From NCBI RefSeq assembly GCF_014639155.1, contig NZ_BMFT01000001.1, positions 1,488,001-1,552,000 on the forward strand: DNA of 64,000 nt, written 5' to 3'. The DNA is from Paenibacillus segetis. GTDB taxonomy: Bacteria > Bacillota > Bacilli > Paenibacillales > Paenibacillaceae. Positions 1-9,090 of the stretch are shown here, one piece after another. The notes beneath the pieces were generated by a model. It did no database searches and was not told where the DNA came from. It saw nothing but the letters and a program-made list of their open reading frames with translations. Within the stretch, counting starts at the first letter, position 1. Every line of letters begins with the position of its first letter. Made by a program: the position numbers and the translations under genes.

Positions 1-105
1 CGGTCGATACGCCAGGTTGCTTCTTTACTTTGGGATGGTATAGAATGGAACTACAAATTTTCACGAGTTAGAGCGTCATCAGTCTCTTGTAAAGGAGTTT
101 TGGGA

Positions 106-1386
106 TTGAACAAAACACAATTTGAGCGCGGCAGCGCGGGTAATATCCGGATTCACGTCCTGCCAACTACCAGATTCAAAACTTTCGCAGTTTCATTATT
201 CGCTGGTATCCCGCTTCAGGAGGATACAGTTACAACTACCGCTTTAACGCCGTTTGTACTTCGCCGTGGAACGCAGTCCCATCCAGAGACGATTGAATTC
301 AAGAAGCAGCTTGAACATCTATATGGTGCAGGCTTCGGATTTGACGTTTATAAACGTGGCAATTATCAAATTGTCCAGTTTCGGATGGATACGATTAACG
401 ACTCTTTTGTACAGAGTGGGGATTCCTTGCTGGAGAAGACATTTTCTTTTCTAGGGGAAGTGGTAACTCATCCGGCCACAGAGAACGGTGTATTTCGCTC
501 TTCCTATGTTGAAGCCGAAAAGGAAACGGTACGTCAGAAGTTAGAGTCAATCATCAACGATAAGATACGTTATGCAGCAGAACGCTGTATTGAAGAAATG
601 TTCAAGAATGATCCTTATCGTCTACATCCATTGGGCCGGATTGATGATTTGGCTGGGATTACACCAGCGTCATTGTATGAAGCCTACCAGCAATGGTTAC
701 GGCAAGCTAGCATGGATTTATACGTAGTTGGTGACACGTCGCTAGCTGAGATTCAAGAATTAGTGGAGTCCAAATTCAATCTTAATCGTTCTTCTGCACC
801 GGATTATGCCCAGACCATCAGTGATATCATTGCAGGAGAAGTTCAGACAGTGGAAGAGGTCCTAGATGTTAATCAGGGCAAATTAAACTTAGGCCTGCGC
901 ACTCCGATTACTTATAGTGATGAGAGATATGCCGCGGCCCTGTTATATAACGGTATTCTTGGAAGTTACCCTCACTCTAAGCTGTTCATCAACGTACGTG
1001 AGAAGGAAAGTCTCGCTTACTATGCTTCTTCACGGTTCGATGGGCATAAAGGCATCGTTACGATTCAGTCTGGAATTGAGATTGAGAACTATGAAAAAGC
1101 GCTCAATATCATTAAAGCCCAGCTGGAAAGTATGAAAAAAGGTGAGATCAGTGAGCTTGAGATGTCTCAAACGAAAGCAATGATTCGTAATAGTCTACTC
1201 GAAATTCAGGATTCTGCATTCGAAATGATTGCTTACGATTTCAATCGCGTGCTATCAAACAAGGATCGCCCGGCGGAAGAGTTGCTTCGTCAAGTGGAGA
1301 AAGTTACACCAGAAGATGTTGTTGGTATAGCTGGATTATTCCATTTGAATACCATTTACTTTTTGACTGGGAAAAGGGAGGTGTAG
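106..1386 (+). CDS. ymfF: YmfF-type M16-like peptidase homologue (EF-P modification-associated)
   Basis: This 426-residue protein belongs to the M16 (insulinase-like) family and corresponds to B. subtilis YmfF, now linked to 5-aminopentanol modification of elongation factor P. The HxxEH zinc motif of active M16 peptidases is not present near the N-terminus, so by analogy with other M16 pairs it is probably the non-catalytic partner of YmfH, encoded 3 bases downstream. A TTG start at 106 is chosen because AAAGGAG at 91-97 lies 8 bases away; the in-frame TTG at 100 would be too close. The first 99 bases of the window hold no gene I can support, only a possible weak promoter (TTGCTT...TATAGA). 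Family assignment is by recognition of the protein and its neighbours. Confidence 0.88.
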   Translation: MNKTQFERGSAGNIRIHVLPTTRFKTFAVSLFAGIPLQEDTVTTTALTPFVLRRGTQSHPETIEFKKQLEHLYGAGFGFDVYKRGNYQIVQFRMDTINDSFVQSGDSLLEKTFSFLGEVVTHPATENGVFRSSYVEAEKETVRQKLESIINDKIRYAAERCIEEMFKNDPYRLHPLGRIDDLAGITPASLYEAYQQWLRQASMDLYVVGDTSLAEIQELVESKFNLNRSSAPDYAQTISDIIAGEVQTVEEVLDVNQGKLNLGLRTPITYSDERYAAALLYNGILGSYPHSKLFINVREKESLAYYASSRFDGHKGIVTIQSGIEIENYEKALNIIKAQLESMKKGEISELEMSQTKAMIRNSLLEIQDSAFEMIAYDFNRVLSNKDRPAEELLRQVEKVTPEDVVGIAGLFHLNTIYFLTGKREV

Positions 1387-1389
1387 CGG

Positions 1390-2670
1390 GTGGAAGTCAT
1401 TACTTATGATGCGTTGAAGGAAACCCTATATCATGAAACGATGGATAACGGTCTACAGGTTTACGTGCTACCCAAGCCTGGATTCCAGAAAACATATGCT
1501 ACCTTTTCCACCAAATACGGTTCGGTTGATAATCATTTCCAGGTAGAGGGTGAGGAAGAGATTTCTGTACCCGATGGTATTGCCCACTTTTTGGAGCACA
1601 AAATGTTTGAGGAGCCGGAAGGTGACATTTTTGCTAAGTTTGCTTCACAAGGTGCCTCTGCTAATGCATTTACCAGTTTTGATCAAACGGTATATCTGTT
1701 CTCGGCAACGGAGAACATTCCAGCTAACCTAGAGACATTAATTAATTTCGTGCAAAATCCATATTTTACAGATCAGAATGTGGAGAAAGAAAAGGGGATT
1801 ATCGGGCAAGAAATCGGAATGTATCGAGACAATCCAGATTGGAGAGTTTATTTTGGACTGATCGAAGCCATGTATGAGCTTCATCCCGTTCATATCGATA
1901 TTGCCGGCACCGTCGATTCCATTGCCACCATCACAAAAGAAACACTATATACATGTTATAACTCGTTTTATCATCCCAGCAATATGTTACTCTTTGTTGT
2001 TGGGGGTGTTGATGCAAAGGAAGTGTTTGATCTGGTTAGAAATAACCAGGCGAACAAGAACTATCCTCCTCAAGGTGCGATCAACCGATTGTTCCAAGAG
2101 GAACCAACACAAGTGCATGAGAAGCGTAGGCAAATCAAACTACCGGTATCGTTACCTAAATGCTTGTTTGGATTTAAGGATAAGCAGATTGGTCTATCGG
2201 GTGAGGCGCTGATTAAGCGTGATTTAACGACGAAGCTCGCTTTGGATCTGTTGTTTGGTTCTAGCACGAAACTGTATCAAAAGTTGTATGATATGGACTT
2301 GATCTCTGACAGCTTTGGACATGAGTATAACAGCGATCCAAACTATGGGTTTTCAGCCATTGGTGGAGATACGAAGGACCCGGATGCTCTATTGAAGATC
2401 ATCACGGAAGAAGTGAAGGCTATGACTGCTTCGGGCTTCCAAGAAGAAGATTTCGAGAGAGCACGGAAAAAGAAAATTGGTGGATATTTGCGAATGCTCA
2501 ATTCACCTGAGAATATCGCCCATGAATTTACGAGATATCGCTTCCGCGGGGGAGATCTATTCTCCATCCTGTCGATTTATGAGTCCTTGACTCTGGAAGA
2601 GGTAAACGAGCGTCTTCGGGAGCATATTGATTGGGAACAGTTAGCCGTATCTCTTGTGGTGAGTCCTTAA
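1390..2670 (+). CDS. ymfH: YmfH-type M16 zinc peptidase (EF-P modification-associated)
   Basis: This 426-residue M16 family peptidase has the inverted zinc motif HFLEH at residues 66-70, followed by an acidic stretch around residue 140 that normally supplies the third metal ligand. It matches B. subtilis YmfH. The GTG start at 1390 is preceded by AGGGAGGTG (1375-1383) at good spacing, and the ribosome binding site overlaps the end of ymfF, so the two are translationally linked. With YmfF it probably forms a two-subunit M16 complex in which this subunit carries the active site. The natural substrate is not known to me; the link to EF-P modification comes from the family name and the neighbouring reductase gene. 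Confidence 0.9.
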   Translation: MEVITYDALKETLYHETMDNGLQVYVLPKPGFQKTYATFSTKYGSVDNHFQVEGEEEISVPDGIAHFLEHKMFEEPEGDIFAKFASQGASANAFTSFDQTVYLFSATENIPANLETLINFVQNPYFTDQNVEKEKGIIGQEIGMYRDNPDWRVYFGLIEAMYELHPVHIDIAGTVDSIATITKETLYTCYNSFYHPSNMLLFVVGGVDAKEVFDLVRNNQANKNYPPQGAINRLFQEEPTQVHEKRRQIKLPVSLPKCLFGFKDKQIGLSGEALIKRDLTTKLALDLLFGSSTKLYQKLYDMDLISDSFGHEYNSDPNYGFSAIGGDTKDPDALLKIITEEVKAMTASGFQEEDFERARKKKIGGYLRMLNSPENIAHEFTRYRFRGGDLFSILSIYESLTLEEVNERLREHIDWEQLAVSLVVSP

Positions 2671-2671
2671 A

Positions 2672-3439
2672 ATGACAATACATCATGGGGTGGAGAAGAA
2701 TATCGGGGAAATGACCGTACTCGTTACCGGAGCAAGTCGAGGGATTGGGGCTCAGGTGGCACTAAGATTTGCCGCGGTTGGCATGAATGTAGTTATTCAT
2801 TATTTGAACTCACACGAAGCCGCTAATGAAGTTGCACGCAAATGCATGGAATTAGGTGCCAAAGTGTACACAGTAACGGCTGATTTGCGAAGTAAAGAGC
2901 AAATTTTGCGAATGCAGGAAAGATTGGAATCTCATGGCTTACGTCCTGATATTGTAGTGAATAATGCAGGAATTTCACATTATGGATTACTTTCAGACGT
3001 TGATGAAGATAAATGGGATGAAGTCATGGATGTTAATTTGAAGAGTGTTTTTCTTTGTAGTCAAGTTTTTATGCCGTACATGATTGGGCAGCGGTTCGGT
3101 CGAATCATTAATGTGTCTTCGGTTTGGGGAATATCCGGGGGTTCATGTGAAGTGGTCTATTCGGCAGCTAAAGGTGGCGTAAATGCTTTTACGAAAGCGT
3201 TGGCTAAGGAATTAGCCCCTTCGGGTGTTACCGTAAATGCCGTAGCTCCAGGCGCGGTAAAGACAGATATGATGAACCGATTTAATGAAGAAGAGCTGAG
3301 ACTTCTTGAAGAAGAAATTCCTGCCGGACGGCTGGCTTCTCCTGAAGAGATTTCTTCGCTTGTCTATTTTTTGGCTTTACCTGAATCGGGTTACATTACA
3401 GGTCAGATCATTAGTCCAAATGGTGGATGGATGACCTGA
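2672..3439 (+). CDS. ymfI: YmfI-type short-chain reductase (EF-P 5-aminopentanone reductase)
   Basis: This is a classical short-chain dehydrogenase/reductase. The Rossmann motif TGASRGIG lies near residue 20, NNAG near residue 98, and the catalytic Ser with the YSAAK pair follows in the middle. The B. subtilis homologue reduces the 5-aminopentanone form of modified EF-P, the last known step of that modification, which fits its place behind ymfF and ymfH. The start is uncertain. ATG 2672 follows the ymfH stop by one base, suggesting coupling, but ATG 2711 would give 242 residues, close to the usual family length, with GGGGA just ahead of it. Confidence 0.88.
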   Translation: MTIHHGVEKNIGEMTVLVTGASRGIGAQVALRFAAVGMNVVIHYLNSHEAANEVARKCMELGAKVYTVTADLRSKEQILRMQERLESHGLRPDIVVNNAGISHYGLLSDVDEDKWDEVMDVNLKSVFLCSQVFMPYMIGQRFGRIINVSSVWGISGGSCEVVYSAAKGGVNAFTKALAKELAPSGVTVNAVAPGAVKTDMMNRFNEEELRLLEEEIPAGRLASPEEISSLVYFLALPESGYITGQIISPNGGWMT

Positions 3440-3566
3440 TGTAAGTGATTTATGCATAAATGGGTAAGTGGTATTGGGCCTCAGGGTTGAATAAATGTGT
3501 CCTGAGAATCACATATTACAACTGTTGATTTTAAATCTCATGCGCCAAGCGAAGGAGGATTTAATG

Positions 3567-3821
3567 ATGTCAACAGTACTCAAAAATTTCGATACATGGA
3601 AAAATTTCTTGGGTGAACGTGTCAAAAATGCGGAACAAGCAGGTCTCAGTGAGGAAGTGATCGCTAATCTTGCATACGAGATTGGTGACTTCCTTGATGA
3701 GAAAGTCGATCCGCAGAACGCTTCTAACCGTGTCCTGAAGGAAATTTGGGATGTAGGCGATGAAGCGGAGCGTAAAACCATTGCACGTTTAATGGTGAAA
3801 TTGGCGAAGAAAAACGCATAG
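3567..3821 (+). CDS. ymfJ: DUF3243 family protein YmfJ
   Basis: This 84-residue acidic, mostly helical protein matches the DUF3243 family (YmfJ in B. subtilis), which sits between ymfI and ymfK in Bacillaceae. No catalytic motif is visible and its function is unknown. ATG 3567 is chosen because AAGGAGG (3552-3558) is 8 bases upstream; ATG 3564 directly before it is an alternative. A strong terminator follows at once. The 127-base gap before it holds only a short CTCAGG/CCTGAG inverted repeat without a T tract. Confidence 0.85.
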   Translation: MSTVLKNFDTWKNFLGERVKNAEQAGLSEEVIANLAYEIGDFLDEKVDPQNASNRVLKEIWDVGDEAERKTIARLMVKLAKKNA

Positions 3822-3831
3822 TTTGACACTG

Positions 3832-3865
3832 AAAAGCTCCCCGAAGCGGGGGGCTTTTCTCCAAT
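3832..3865 (+). terminator. Terminator after ymfJ
   Basis: GAAAAGC-CCCC pairs with GGGG-GCTTTTC around a short GAAGC loop, followed by CCAATTTTTC. It ends the ymfF-ymfJ group. Confidence 0.8.
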
Positions 3866-4031
3866 TTTTCTCTGTGGCTTGCCTTTCAAATTCTTTTTAT
3901 ATATCATAAAATACGGATTGTTAATTAAATGAGACGTTTAAGGAATAAACATATAGTAATTTCAGGAGAAAAGCAGGAAATAAGTCCTATATTGTCGAAA
4001 AGAGCAAGTAGGAAATAGAGAAGGTGTTACG

Positions 4032-4799
4032 ATGAAACAGAAACAGTGGTATATGGAATATAAGATACATAAGAACCGTCCAGGTTTACTGGGGGATATT
4101 GCCTCAATGCTGGGGATGCTTGAGGTTAATATTTTGACGATCAATGGTGTCGAAGGGGAAACACGGGGAATGTTGATCGAGAGCAATGATGACGAGAAGA
4201 TTGCTCTGATCGGCAATATGCTCAGCAAAGTCGATAGCATTACGGTAACTGCTTTCCGAAGCCCACGTTTAGTTGATTTGTTGGCTGTTCGGCATGGGCG
4301 TTATATCAATCGCGATTCCGATGATCAGAAGACATTTCGGTTCACAAGGGATGAACTTGGGTTATTAGTCGACTTTTTGGGTGAAGTATTAAAGAGAGAC
4401 GGACATCAGGTCATTGGTTTGCGTGGTATGCCCCGGGTTGGTAAGACGGAATCCATTATCGCAGGCAGTGTCTGTGCAATGAAGCGTTGGACCTTTGTGT
4501 CCTCAACCTTGCTTCGTCAGACTGTGCGTAGTCAATTATCTGAGGATGAAATAAATCCTCATAATGTCTTTATCATAGATGGCATTATCAGCACACTCCG
4601 TACCAATGAAAAGCATCATCAATTGCTGCAAGAGATCATGTCTATGCCATCGACTAAAGTCATTGAACATCCAGATGTATTTATCAAGGAAACAAGTTAT
4701 GAATACGATGACTTTGACATTATTATTGAATTACGTAACAATCCGGAAGAAGAAATCGTATATGATACGTTTACTACGATGTATGATGATGAATTATAG
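4032..4799 (+). CDS. ymfK: DUF3388 protein YmfK (ACT-like domain plus P-loop-like motif)
   Basis: This 255-residue protein matches DUF3388/YmfK. Residues 8-75 look like an ACT-type small-molecule-binding fold (motif HKNRPGLLGDIASMLG). Around residue 135 there is a P-loop-like motif GMPRVGKT, and a hydrophobic strand ending in FIIDG follows, as in a Walker B. The function is unknown. The domain order suggests a ligand-sensing N-terminus linked to a nucleotide-binding module, which is inference. The start ATG follows GAAGGTG. It stands alone between the ymfJ terminator and rodZ, in the same order as in B. subtilis. Confidence 0.85.
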   Translation: MKQKQWYMEYKIHKNRPGLLGDIASMLGMLEVNILTINGVEGETRGMLIESNDDEKIALIGNMLSKVDSITVTAFRSPRLVDLLAVRHGRYINRDSDDQKTFRFTRDELGLLVDFLGEVLKRDGHQVIGLRGMPRVGKTESIIAGSVCAMKRWTFVSSTLLRQTVRSQLSEDEINPHNVFIIDGIISTLRTNEKHHQLLQEIMSMPSTKVIEHPDVFIKETSYEYDDFDIIIELRNNPEEEIVYDTFTTMYDDEL

Positions 4800-4877
4800 G
4801 ATCTAAGGATTATTTTTTAGAAAAATAAAAATATAGGGTAGTACCCATATAAAATCAATTAACTGGAGGTGATGGTT

Positions 4878-5849
4878 GTGTCGGATTTGGGTCAGCAGTT
4901 AAAAGAAGCGCGCCTTGCCAAAGGTTTGTCGCTCGACGATGTTCAAGAAGTAACAAAAATTCGCAAAAGGTATTTGGAAGCCATCGAGGCGGGAGATTAC
5001 AAGGTTTTGCCAGGGAGTTTTTATGTGCGGGCATTTATTAAAACTTATGCAGAAGCTGTAGGTATTAACGCAGATGAATTACTCGAAGAGCATAGCCAAC
5101 ACGTTCCGGCTACGGTATCAGAGCAACAGACGATGGAACCAGTACTTCAAAAGCGTCGCAGTCGAGTAGCGACGGAACGCAATTCTAAATGGTTGTCGAC
5201 AACGTTGATGTGGTCCTTTGCAGTGTTAATTCTTATCGTTATTTATTTATATTTTACGGTTTGGGGCAATACAGACAAACCAGATGATAAGCAGGTGACA
5301 GATCCAACCAAGCTTACTCAAATTGAGAAGGACCCTTTAAATCCAGACAATTCTGACTCCGCTTCTGGAGGAAATGTTCAAAATGGCGATAATACTGAGC
5401 CAGAAAAAGGTCAGAATGGATCGGACAACGGAAATACAGGGAATACTGAAAATACAGGTAATGAGGGAACTGACAATGGCACGGATACAGATGTGCCGCA
5501 AGACATAACCGTTGTACCTGATGGTAAAGATGGTAGCACTACAAAGTTTAAGGTTCAGAATCCGGGGGGAGCGCCGGTAGAAGTTGTCATTACCGCGACA
5601 GGCCGGAGTTGGATGGACATTCGTAAAGGGGATAAGAACGGGGAAAAGCTATTTTTTGATACAACTGCCGATGGCGATGTATTGAAATATGAGCTCGGAC
5701 CTGAAGGCATATATATTAAATCAGGTGCTTCTCCTTACACGACAATCACTGTTGCTGGAGTGGTCGTGGAAGATGGCAAAAATACGTCTAAGATCCAGTT
5801 GAATCTGGATTCGGGTGAGAACACCAATACCGAGGGTACTGTCGAATAA
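4878..5849 (+). CDS. rodZ: RodZ-like cell-shape protein (HTH, one TM segment, DUF4115 tail)
   Basis: This 323-residue membrane protein has the RodZ layout. There is an N-terminal helix-turn-helix of the XRE type (residues 5-70), a basic stretch, a single membrane segment around residues 107-128, an Asn/Gly/Thr/Asp-rich linker of about 75 residues, and a C-terminal beta-rich DUF4115 domain. RodZ links the MreB cytoskeleton to the wall elongation machinery. Its place before pgsA matches ymfM/rodZ in B. subtilis. The GTG start at 4878 is favoured because GGAGGTG (4865-4871) lies 6 bases upstream; in-frame GTG 4869 overlaps that site. The linker has low sequence complexity. Confidence 0.9.
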   Translation: MSDLGQQLKEARLAKGLSLDDVQEVTKIRKRYLEAIEAGDYKVLPGSFYVRAFIKTYAEAVGINADELLEEHSQHVPATVSEQQTMEPVLQKRRSRVATERNSKWLSTTLMWSFAVLILIVIYLYFTVWGNTDKPDDKQVTDPTKLTQIEKDPLNPDNSDSASGGNVQNGDNTEPEKGQNGSDNGNTGNTENTGNEGTDNGTDTDVPQDITVVPDGKDGSTTKFKVQNPGGAPVEVVITATGRSWMDIRKGDKNGEKLFFDTTADGDVLKYELGPEGIYIKSGASPYTTITVAGVVVEDGKNTSKIQLNLDSGENTNTEGTVE

Positions 5850-5868
5850 GGGTTTACACTTCAGGGAA

Positions 5869-5917
5869 GAATAAATTTGCTGGTAGAGATACTAGTAAAT
5901 TTATTCTTTTATTTTTA
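5869..5917 (+). terminator. Terminator after rodZ
   Basis: GAATAAATTT (5869-5878) pairs with AAATTTATTC (5897-5906), followed by a T-rich run. The stem is AT-rich but perfect over 10 bp. Confidence 0.7.
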
Positions 5918-5936
5918 GAAGTGAGGTGTATTGTCC

Positions 5937-6104
5937 ATGACACTCAGTTGGATTGTTATTGGTGTGGGTATCGTCGTTGCGCTTATTGGATATTACTTAA
6001 CCCCAAGTGATTGGGCATATGGCGTTCTTGGATTTGGTTTGGCTCATATTGTGCTTGGAGTTCTGAACATGTTTCGCCATGAAGATCACCAGAAAAGTAA
6101 ATAA
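5937..6104 (+). CDS. Small membrane protein, 55 aa
   Basis: This short gene encodes 55 residues, beginning MTLSWIVIGVGIV. It has two hydrophobic segments (about residues 4-21 and 28-45) and a charged tail HEDHQKSK. GAGGTG (5923-5928) lies 8 bases before the ATG, and a terminator lies on each side, so it forms its own small transcription unit. I do not recognise the family; the topology suggests a two-pass membrane hairpin. No function can be assigned. Confidence 0.75.
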   Translation: MTLSWIVIGVGIVVALIGYYLTPSDWAYGVLGFGLAHIVLGVLNMFRHEDHQKSK

Positions 6105-6114
6105 TATTAATTTT

Positions 6115-6160
6115 CAGGCGTTAATAGTAGCTCTTAGCTACTGAACGTCTGTTTTGTTGT
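6115..6160 (+). terminator. Terminator after the small membrane protein gene
   Basis: CAG-CGTT...AGTAGCT pairs with AGCTACT...AACG-CTG, followed by TTTTGTTGTT. Confidence 0.8.
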
Positions 6161-6262
6161 TCTAGGGGATTATCTAGCGGTACTTGCCAATCCAAGTGGA
6201 CAGGGCCTAACATTCCGGCATATAATTAATGGATATAGGAAATAAGGAAAGGATTGTGAAGT

Positions 6263-6754
6263 ATGGCTTCAGAAAGTTCATATGATATCGTCTCAAAAAT
6301 GGATATGCAGGAACTTGCTAACGCGATCGATCAGACGGAACGGGAGATCGCTAATCGTTTTGATTTTAAAGGTAGCAAGAGTGAGCTTAAGATTGAAAAA
6401 GATGTACTCGTTATCGCCTCTGACGATGAATACAAATTGAATGCTGTTATCGATATATTACAGTCCAAGATGATCAAACGGGGCTTGCCAATCAAGAATC
6501 TTGATTATGGTAAGATTGAACCAGCTTCCCTTGGTTCAGTACGTCAGCGGATCAATTTGAAGACAGGTATAGATCAGGAAAATGCGAAGAAGATAAACGT
6601 TCTGATTCGTGATTCCAAATTAAAAGTCAAAAGTCAGATTCAAGGTGATTCAATCCGAGTTACAGGAAAAAGTAAAGATGATCTTCAGGAGATCATGCAA
6701 TTACTTCGCAAGGCTGATCTGTCTGTCGATTTACAATTTACTAATTTTAAATAG
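6263..6754 (+). CDS. YajQ family nucleotide-binding protein
   Basis: This 163-residue protein is a clear YajQ/UPF0234 member: MASESSYDIVSKMD at the N-terminus, then EIANRFDFKGSKSE, and GIDQENAKKI in the second half. The family has two ferredoxin-like halves. Proteobacterial members bind cyclic di-GMP, and nucleic-acid binding has also been reported; the role in Firmicutes is unclear. It is a single-gene unit with terminators before and after. The start has AAGGAAAGGA upstream. Confidence 0.92.
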   Translation: MASESSYDIVSKMDMQELANAIDQTEREIANRFDFKGSKSELKIEKDVLVIASDDEYKLNAVIDILQSKMIKRGLPIKNLDYGKIEPASLGSVRQRINLKTGIDQENAKKINVLIRDSKLKVKSQIQGDSIRVTGKSKDDLQEIMQLLRKADLSVDLQFTNFK

Positions 6755-6765
6755 TTCAGTTATAG

Positions 6766-6815
6766 GCTTGGTCCCCGCGGTGTAGATCCATTGTGAGGGA
6801 CCTTGCTTTCTTTTT
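6766..6815 (+). terminator. Terminator after yajQ
   Basis: GGTCCC (6769-6774) pairs with GGGACC (6796-6801), extended by GCTTG/CTTGC imperfectly, then CTTTCTTTTTG. Confidence 0.65.
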
Positions 6816-6890
6816 GACAGCGCCCGTTTCAAAATATTATACTTGTAGAGGTAATGTTTAGACGGTTTTATATGATGGGGGATACGACTC

Positions 6891-7007
6891 ATGACAGAGA
6901 AAATGATGATCGCAAGACTAGGGAGTCAACTGAACCTGACTCACAAGCATGATGGAGATTTTTTCGTAAAACATGTTTATGATTTATCGGGGGAGGTTAT
7001 CCTGTGA
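6891..7007 (+). CDS. Possible 38-aa ORF coupled to pgsA
   Basis: An ATG at 6891 opens a 38-codon frame (MTEKMMIARLG...GEVIL). Its TGA stop (7005-7007) overlaps the pgsA GTG start (7004-7006) in a GTGA arrangement, which is typical of translational coupling. Upstream there is only a weak purine stretch (ATGGGGGA). The pgsA ribosome binding site GGGGGAGG lies inside this frame. I recognise no family. It could be a real coupled small protein, a leader, or chance. Confidence 0.35.
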   Translation: MTEKMMIARLGSQLNLTHKHDGDFFVKHVYDLSGEVIL

Positions 7008-7597
7008 ATCTGAATCTGCCTAACCGAATCACGCTTGCTCGTATTTTTATGATTCCGCTTATGCTTGTGGCGCTGCTCGTAGATTTTGAGTGGTGGACGC
7101 ATGAACTGCAATTTGGGAATTATCATCTTCCGCTCAATCAACTGATCGGTGCATTGCTGTTTATTGTTGCGGCAAGTACGGATGGAATTGATGGTTATAT
7201 TGCCCGCAAACGTAATATGGTTACTAATCTAGGCAAATTGCTTGATCCATTGGCTGATAAACTATTAGTTGCAGCTGTGTTAGTTGCGCTTGCTGCGATG
7301 GGTAAATGTGACTCATGGATGGTCATCATTATTATCAGCCGTGAATTTGCCGTGACTGGCTTACGTGAAGTAGCATTGTTAGAGGGTTCTGTTATCGCTG
7401 CTAGCAAGTGGGGAAAAATAAAGACGATCACTCAGATTGTCGCCATTTCAGCGTTGTTACTCAACAACTTCCCATTCGAATGGTTAAATATTCCATTTGA
7501 TGACATCGCGATCTGGCTAGCTGTGTTGATTACGATTTATTCAGGTATCGACTATTTTGTCAAAAACAAAGCACTGTTTTCGTTGTCTAAGGCTTAA
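7004..7597 (+). CDS. pgsA: CDP-diacylglycerol-glycerol-3-phosphate 3-phosphatidyltransferase
   Basis: PgsA makes phosphatidylglycerol phosphate from CDP-diacylglycerol and glycerol-3-phosphate, the committed step to phosphatidylglycerol and cardiolipin. The 197-residue membrane protein carries the full CDP-alcohol phosphatidyltransferase signature: D60, D63-G64, A67-R68, G77, D81 and D85 at the exact consensus spacing. Several hydrophobic segments surround it. The GTG start has GGGGGAGG 7 bases upstream and overlaps the stop of a short preceding frame. The order rodZ...pgsA-cinA-recA is conserved in Bacillales. Confidence 0.95.
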   Translation: MNLNLPNRITLARIFMIPLMLVALLVDFEWWTHELQFGNYHLPLNQLIGALLFIVAASTDGIDGYIARKRNMVTNLGKLLDPLADKLLVAAVLVALAAMGKCDSWMVIIIISREFAVTGLREVALLEGSVIAASKWGKIKTITQIVAISALLLNNFPFEWLNIPFDDIAIWLAVLITIYSGIDYFVKNKALFSLSKA

Positions 7598-7715
7598 GCA
7601 ATAACTTGTATTTGTGAATTTACAACATAAGGAATCAATAATTTCGGGAGATATGAACAATCTCTTTAAAGTAGTGGGTTTCGTCTTATAGCCCGTATAA
7701 GGAGACATGGCTGAC

Positions 7716-8981
7716 ATGAAAGCGGAAATTATTGCAGTAGGTACGGAACTATTACTTGGTCAAATCGTAAATTCCAATGCTCAATACTTATCTCAGGAAT
7801 TGGCGTCGCTTGGTATTGATGTATATGTACAAACCGTGGTAGGTGACAATATAAATCGCCTGTGTGAGGCGGTACGACTCGCTTCATCCCGTGCCGATCT
7901 CATGATTTTCACTGGGGGAATTGGGCCTACACAAGACGATATTACGAAGCAAGCACTAGCTTCTGTCCTAGGAAGATCTCTACATATCGACCGGATGGCA
8001 ATGGATAATCTGGATCGTTTCTTTAAAGACCGAGGTACTCCAATGACAGAGAACAATCGGCGACAGGCTTTGGCTATTGATGGTGGCACTCCTCTGCCAA
8101 ATGAGACAGGGCTAGCCGTAGGAAATGCTATCGCTGAGGATGGTAAGTTCTATATTGTTCTACCAGGACCACCTAGTGAAATGAAACCTATGTTTCAGAA
8201 TGAGGCGAAACCATGGATTCTCCAGCACGTTCTGACGAACGAGATGCCGATTTATTCAACAATGCTCAAATTTGCCGGCATCGGTGAATCTTTGCTTGAG
8301 ACGAAATTGATGGATCTGATTGAGAATCAGACCGATCCTACGATTGCGCCTTATTCAAAGGAAAGCGAAGTTACGATTCGCATCTCGACGAAGGCGGATA
8401 GTGAGAGTGAGGCATCAGGCAAGCTAAAAACGATGGAGCAGGAGATCGCTTCTAGGTTATCTGAGCATCTCTATGCGAATGAGGATGTTCCAATCGAGAA
8501 AGTCATTATAGATATGATGACAGAGCAGGGGCTTACTTTAGCCGTAGCGGAGAGTTGTACGGGCGGTCTTTTGATGGAGACAATTACTACGATTCCGGGC
8601 AGTGCTACCGTGTTCATTGGCGGAATCGTATGCTACTCCAACGCAATGAAGGAGAAGTTACTTAACGTACCGCATGACATGTTGGAGGGTGAGGATGCGC
8701 CTGGTGCTGTTAGCGCTGAAACGGCGCAGGTACTCGCTGAGCAGGTGCGGATGATTGTTGATACAGACTTTGGTGTATCCATTACTGGTGTGGCTGGCCC
8801 GGGGTATTCTGAGCGTAAACCTGTTGGCCTCGTCTACATCGCTATATCCCGTAGAGGTGGCGACACCATGGTGATGGAGCTGAACCTAAAAGGGAACCGC
8901 GATACGATACGAATCCGTTCTGCCAAAACCGTCCTCTATCATTTATGGAAGCAACTTAAAGCGAACGAAGCTGCTAATTAA
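7716..8981 (+). CDS. cinA: CinA-like protein (competence/damage-inducible protein A)
   Basis: This 421-residue protein has both CinA domains. The N-terminal MoaB/MogA-like domain (about residues 1-170) includes FTGGIGPTQDD. The C-terminal CinA/PncC domain (about 255-415) includes AESCTGG and GVAGP, the motifs of the nicotinamide-mononucleotide deamidase fold. In other bacteria CinA acts in pyridine nucleotide salvage and is co-expressed with recA. ATG 7716 is chosen over ATG 7707 because TAAGGAG ends at 7704, giving workable spacing only for 7716, and MKAEIIAVGTELL is the canonical start. Unlike many relatives it is cut off from recA by a strong terminator and about 1 kb of repeats. Confidence 0.95.
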   Translation: MKAEIIAVGTELLLGQIVNSNAQYLSQELASLGIDVYVQTVVGDNINRLCEAVRLASSRADLMIFTGGIGPTQDDITKQALASVLGRSLHIDRMAMDNLDRFFKDRGTPMTENNRRQALAIDGGTPLPNETGLAVGNAIAEDGKFYIVLPGPPSEMKPMFQNEAKPWILQHVLTNEMPIYSTMLKFAGIGESLLETKLMDLIENQTDPTIAPYSKESEVTIRISTKADSESEASGKLKTMEQEIASRLSEHLYANEDVPIEKVIIDMMTEQGLTLAVAESCTGGLLMETITTIPGSATVFIGGIVCYSNAMKEKLLNVPHDMLEGEDAPGAVSAETAQVLAEQVRMIVDTDFGVSITGVAGPGYSERKPVGLVYIAISRRGGDTMVMELNLKGNRDTIRIRSAKTVLYHLWKQLKANEAAN

Positions 8982-9027
8982 TCATCTTGCATGTCCCCCA
9001 TGCTAAGATGTATAATCAAGTCACGGA

Positions 9028-9072
9028 AGAACCGTAGCTAACTGACCCAGTTGTGCTACGGTTCTTTTTTTT
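9028..9072 (+). terminator. Strong terminator after cinA
   Basis: AGAACCGTAGC (9028-9038) pairs perfectly with GCTACGGTTCT (9055-9065), followed by a T run. It separates cinA from recA. Confidence 0.92.
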
Positions 9073-9090
9073 ATGAAATTTTGTCGTTGA

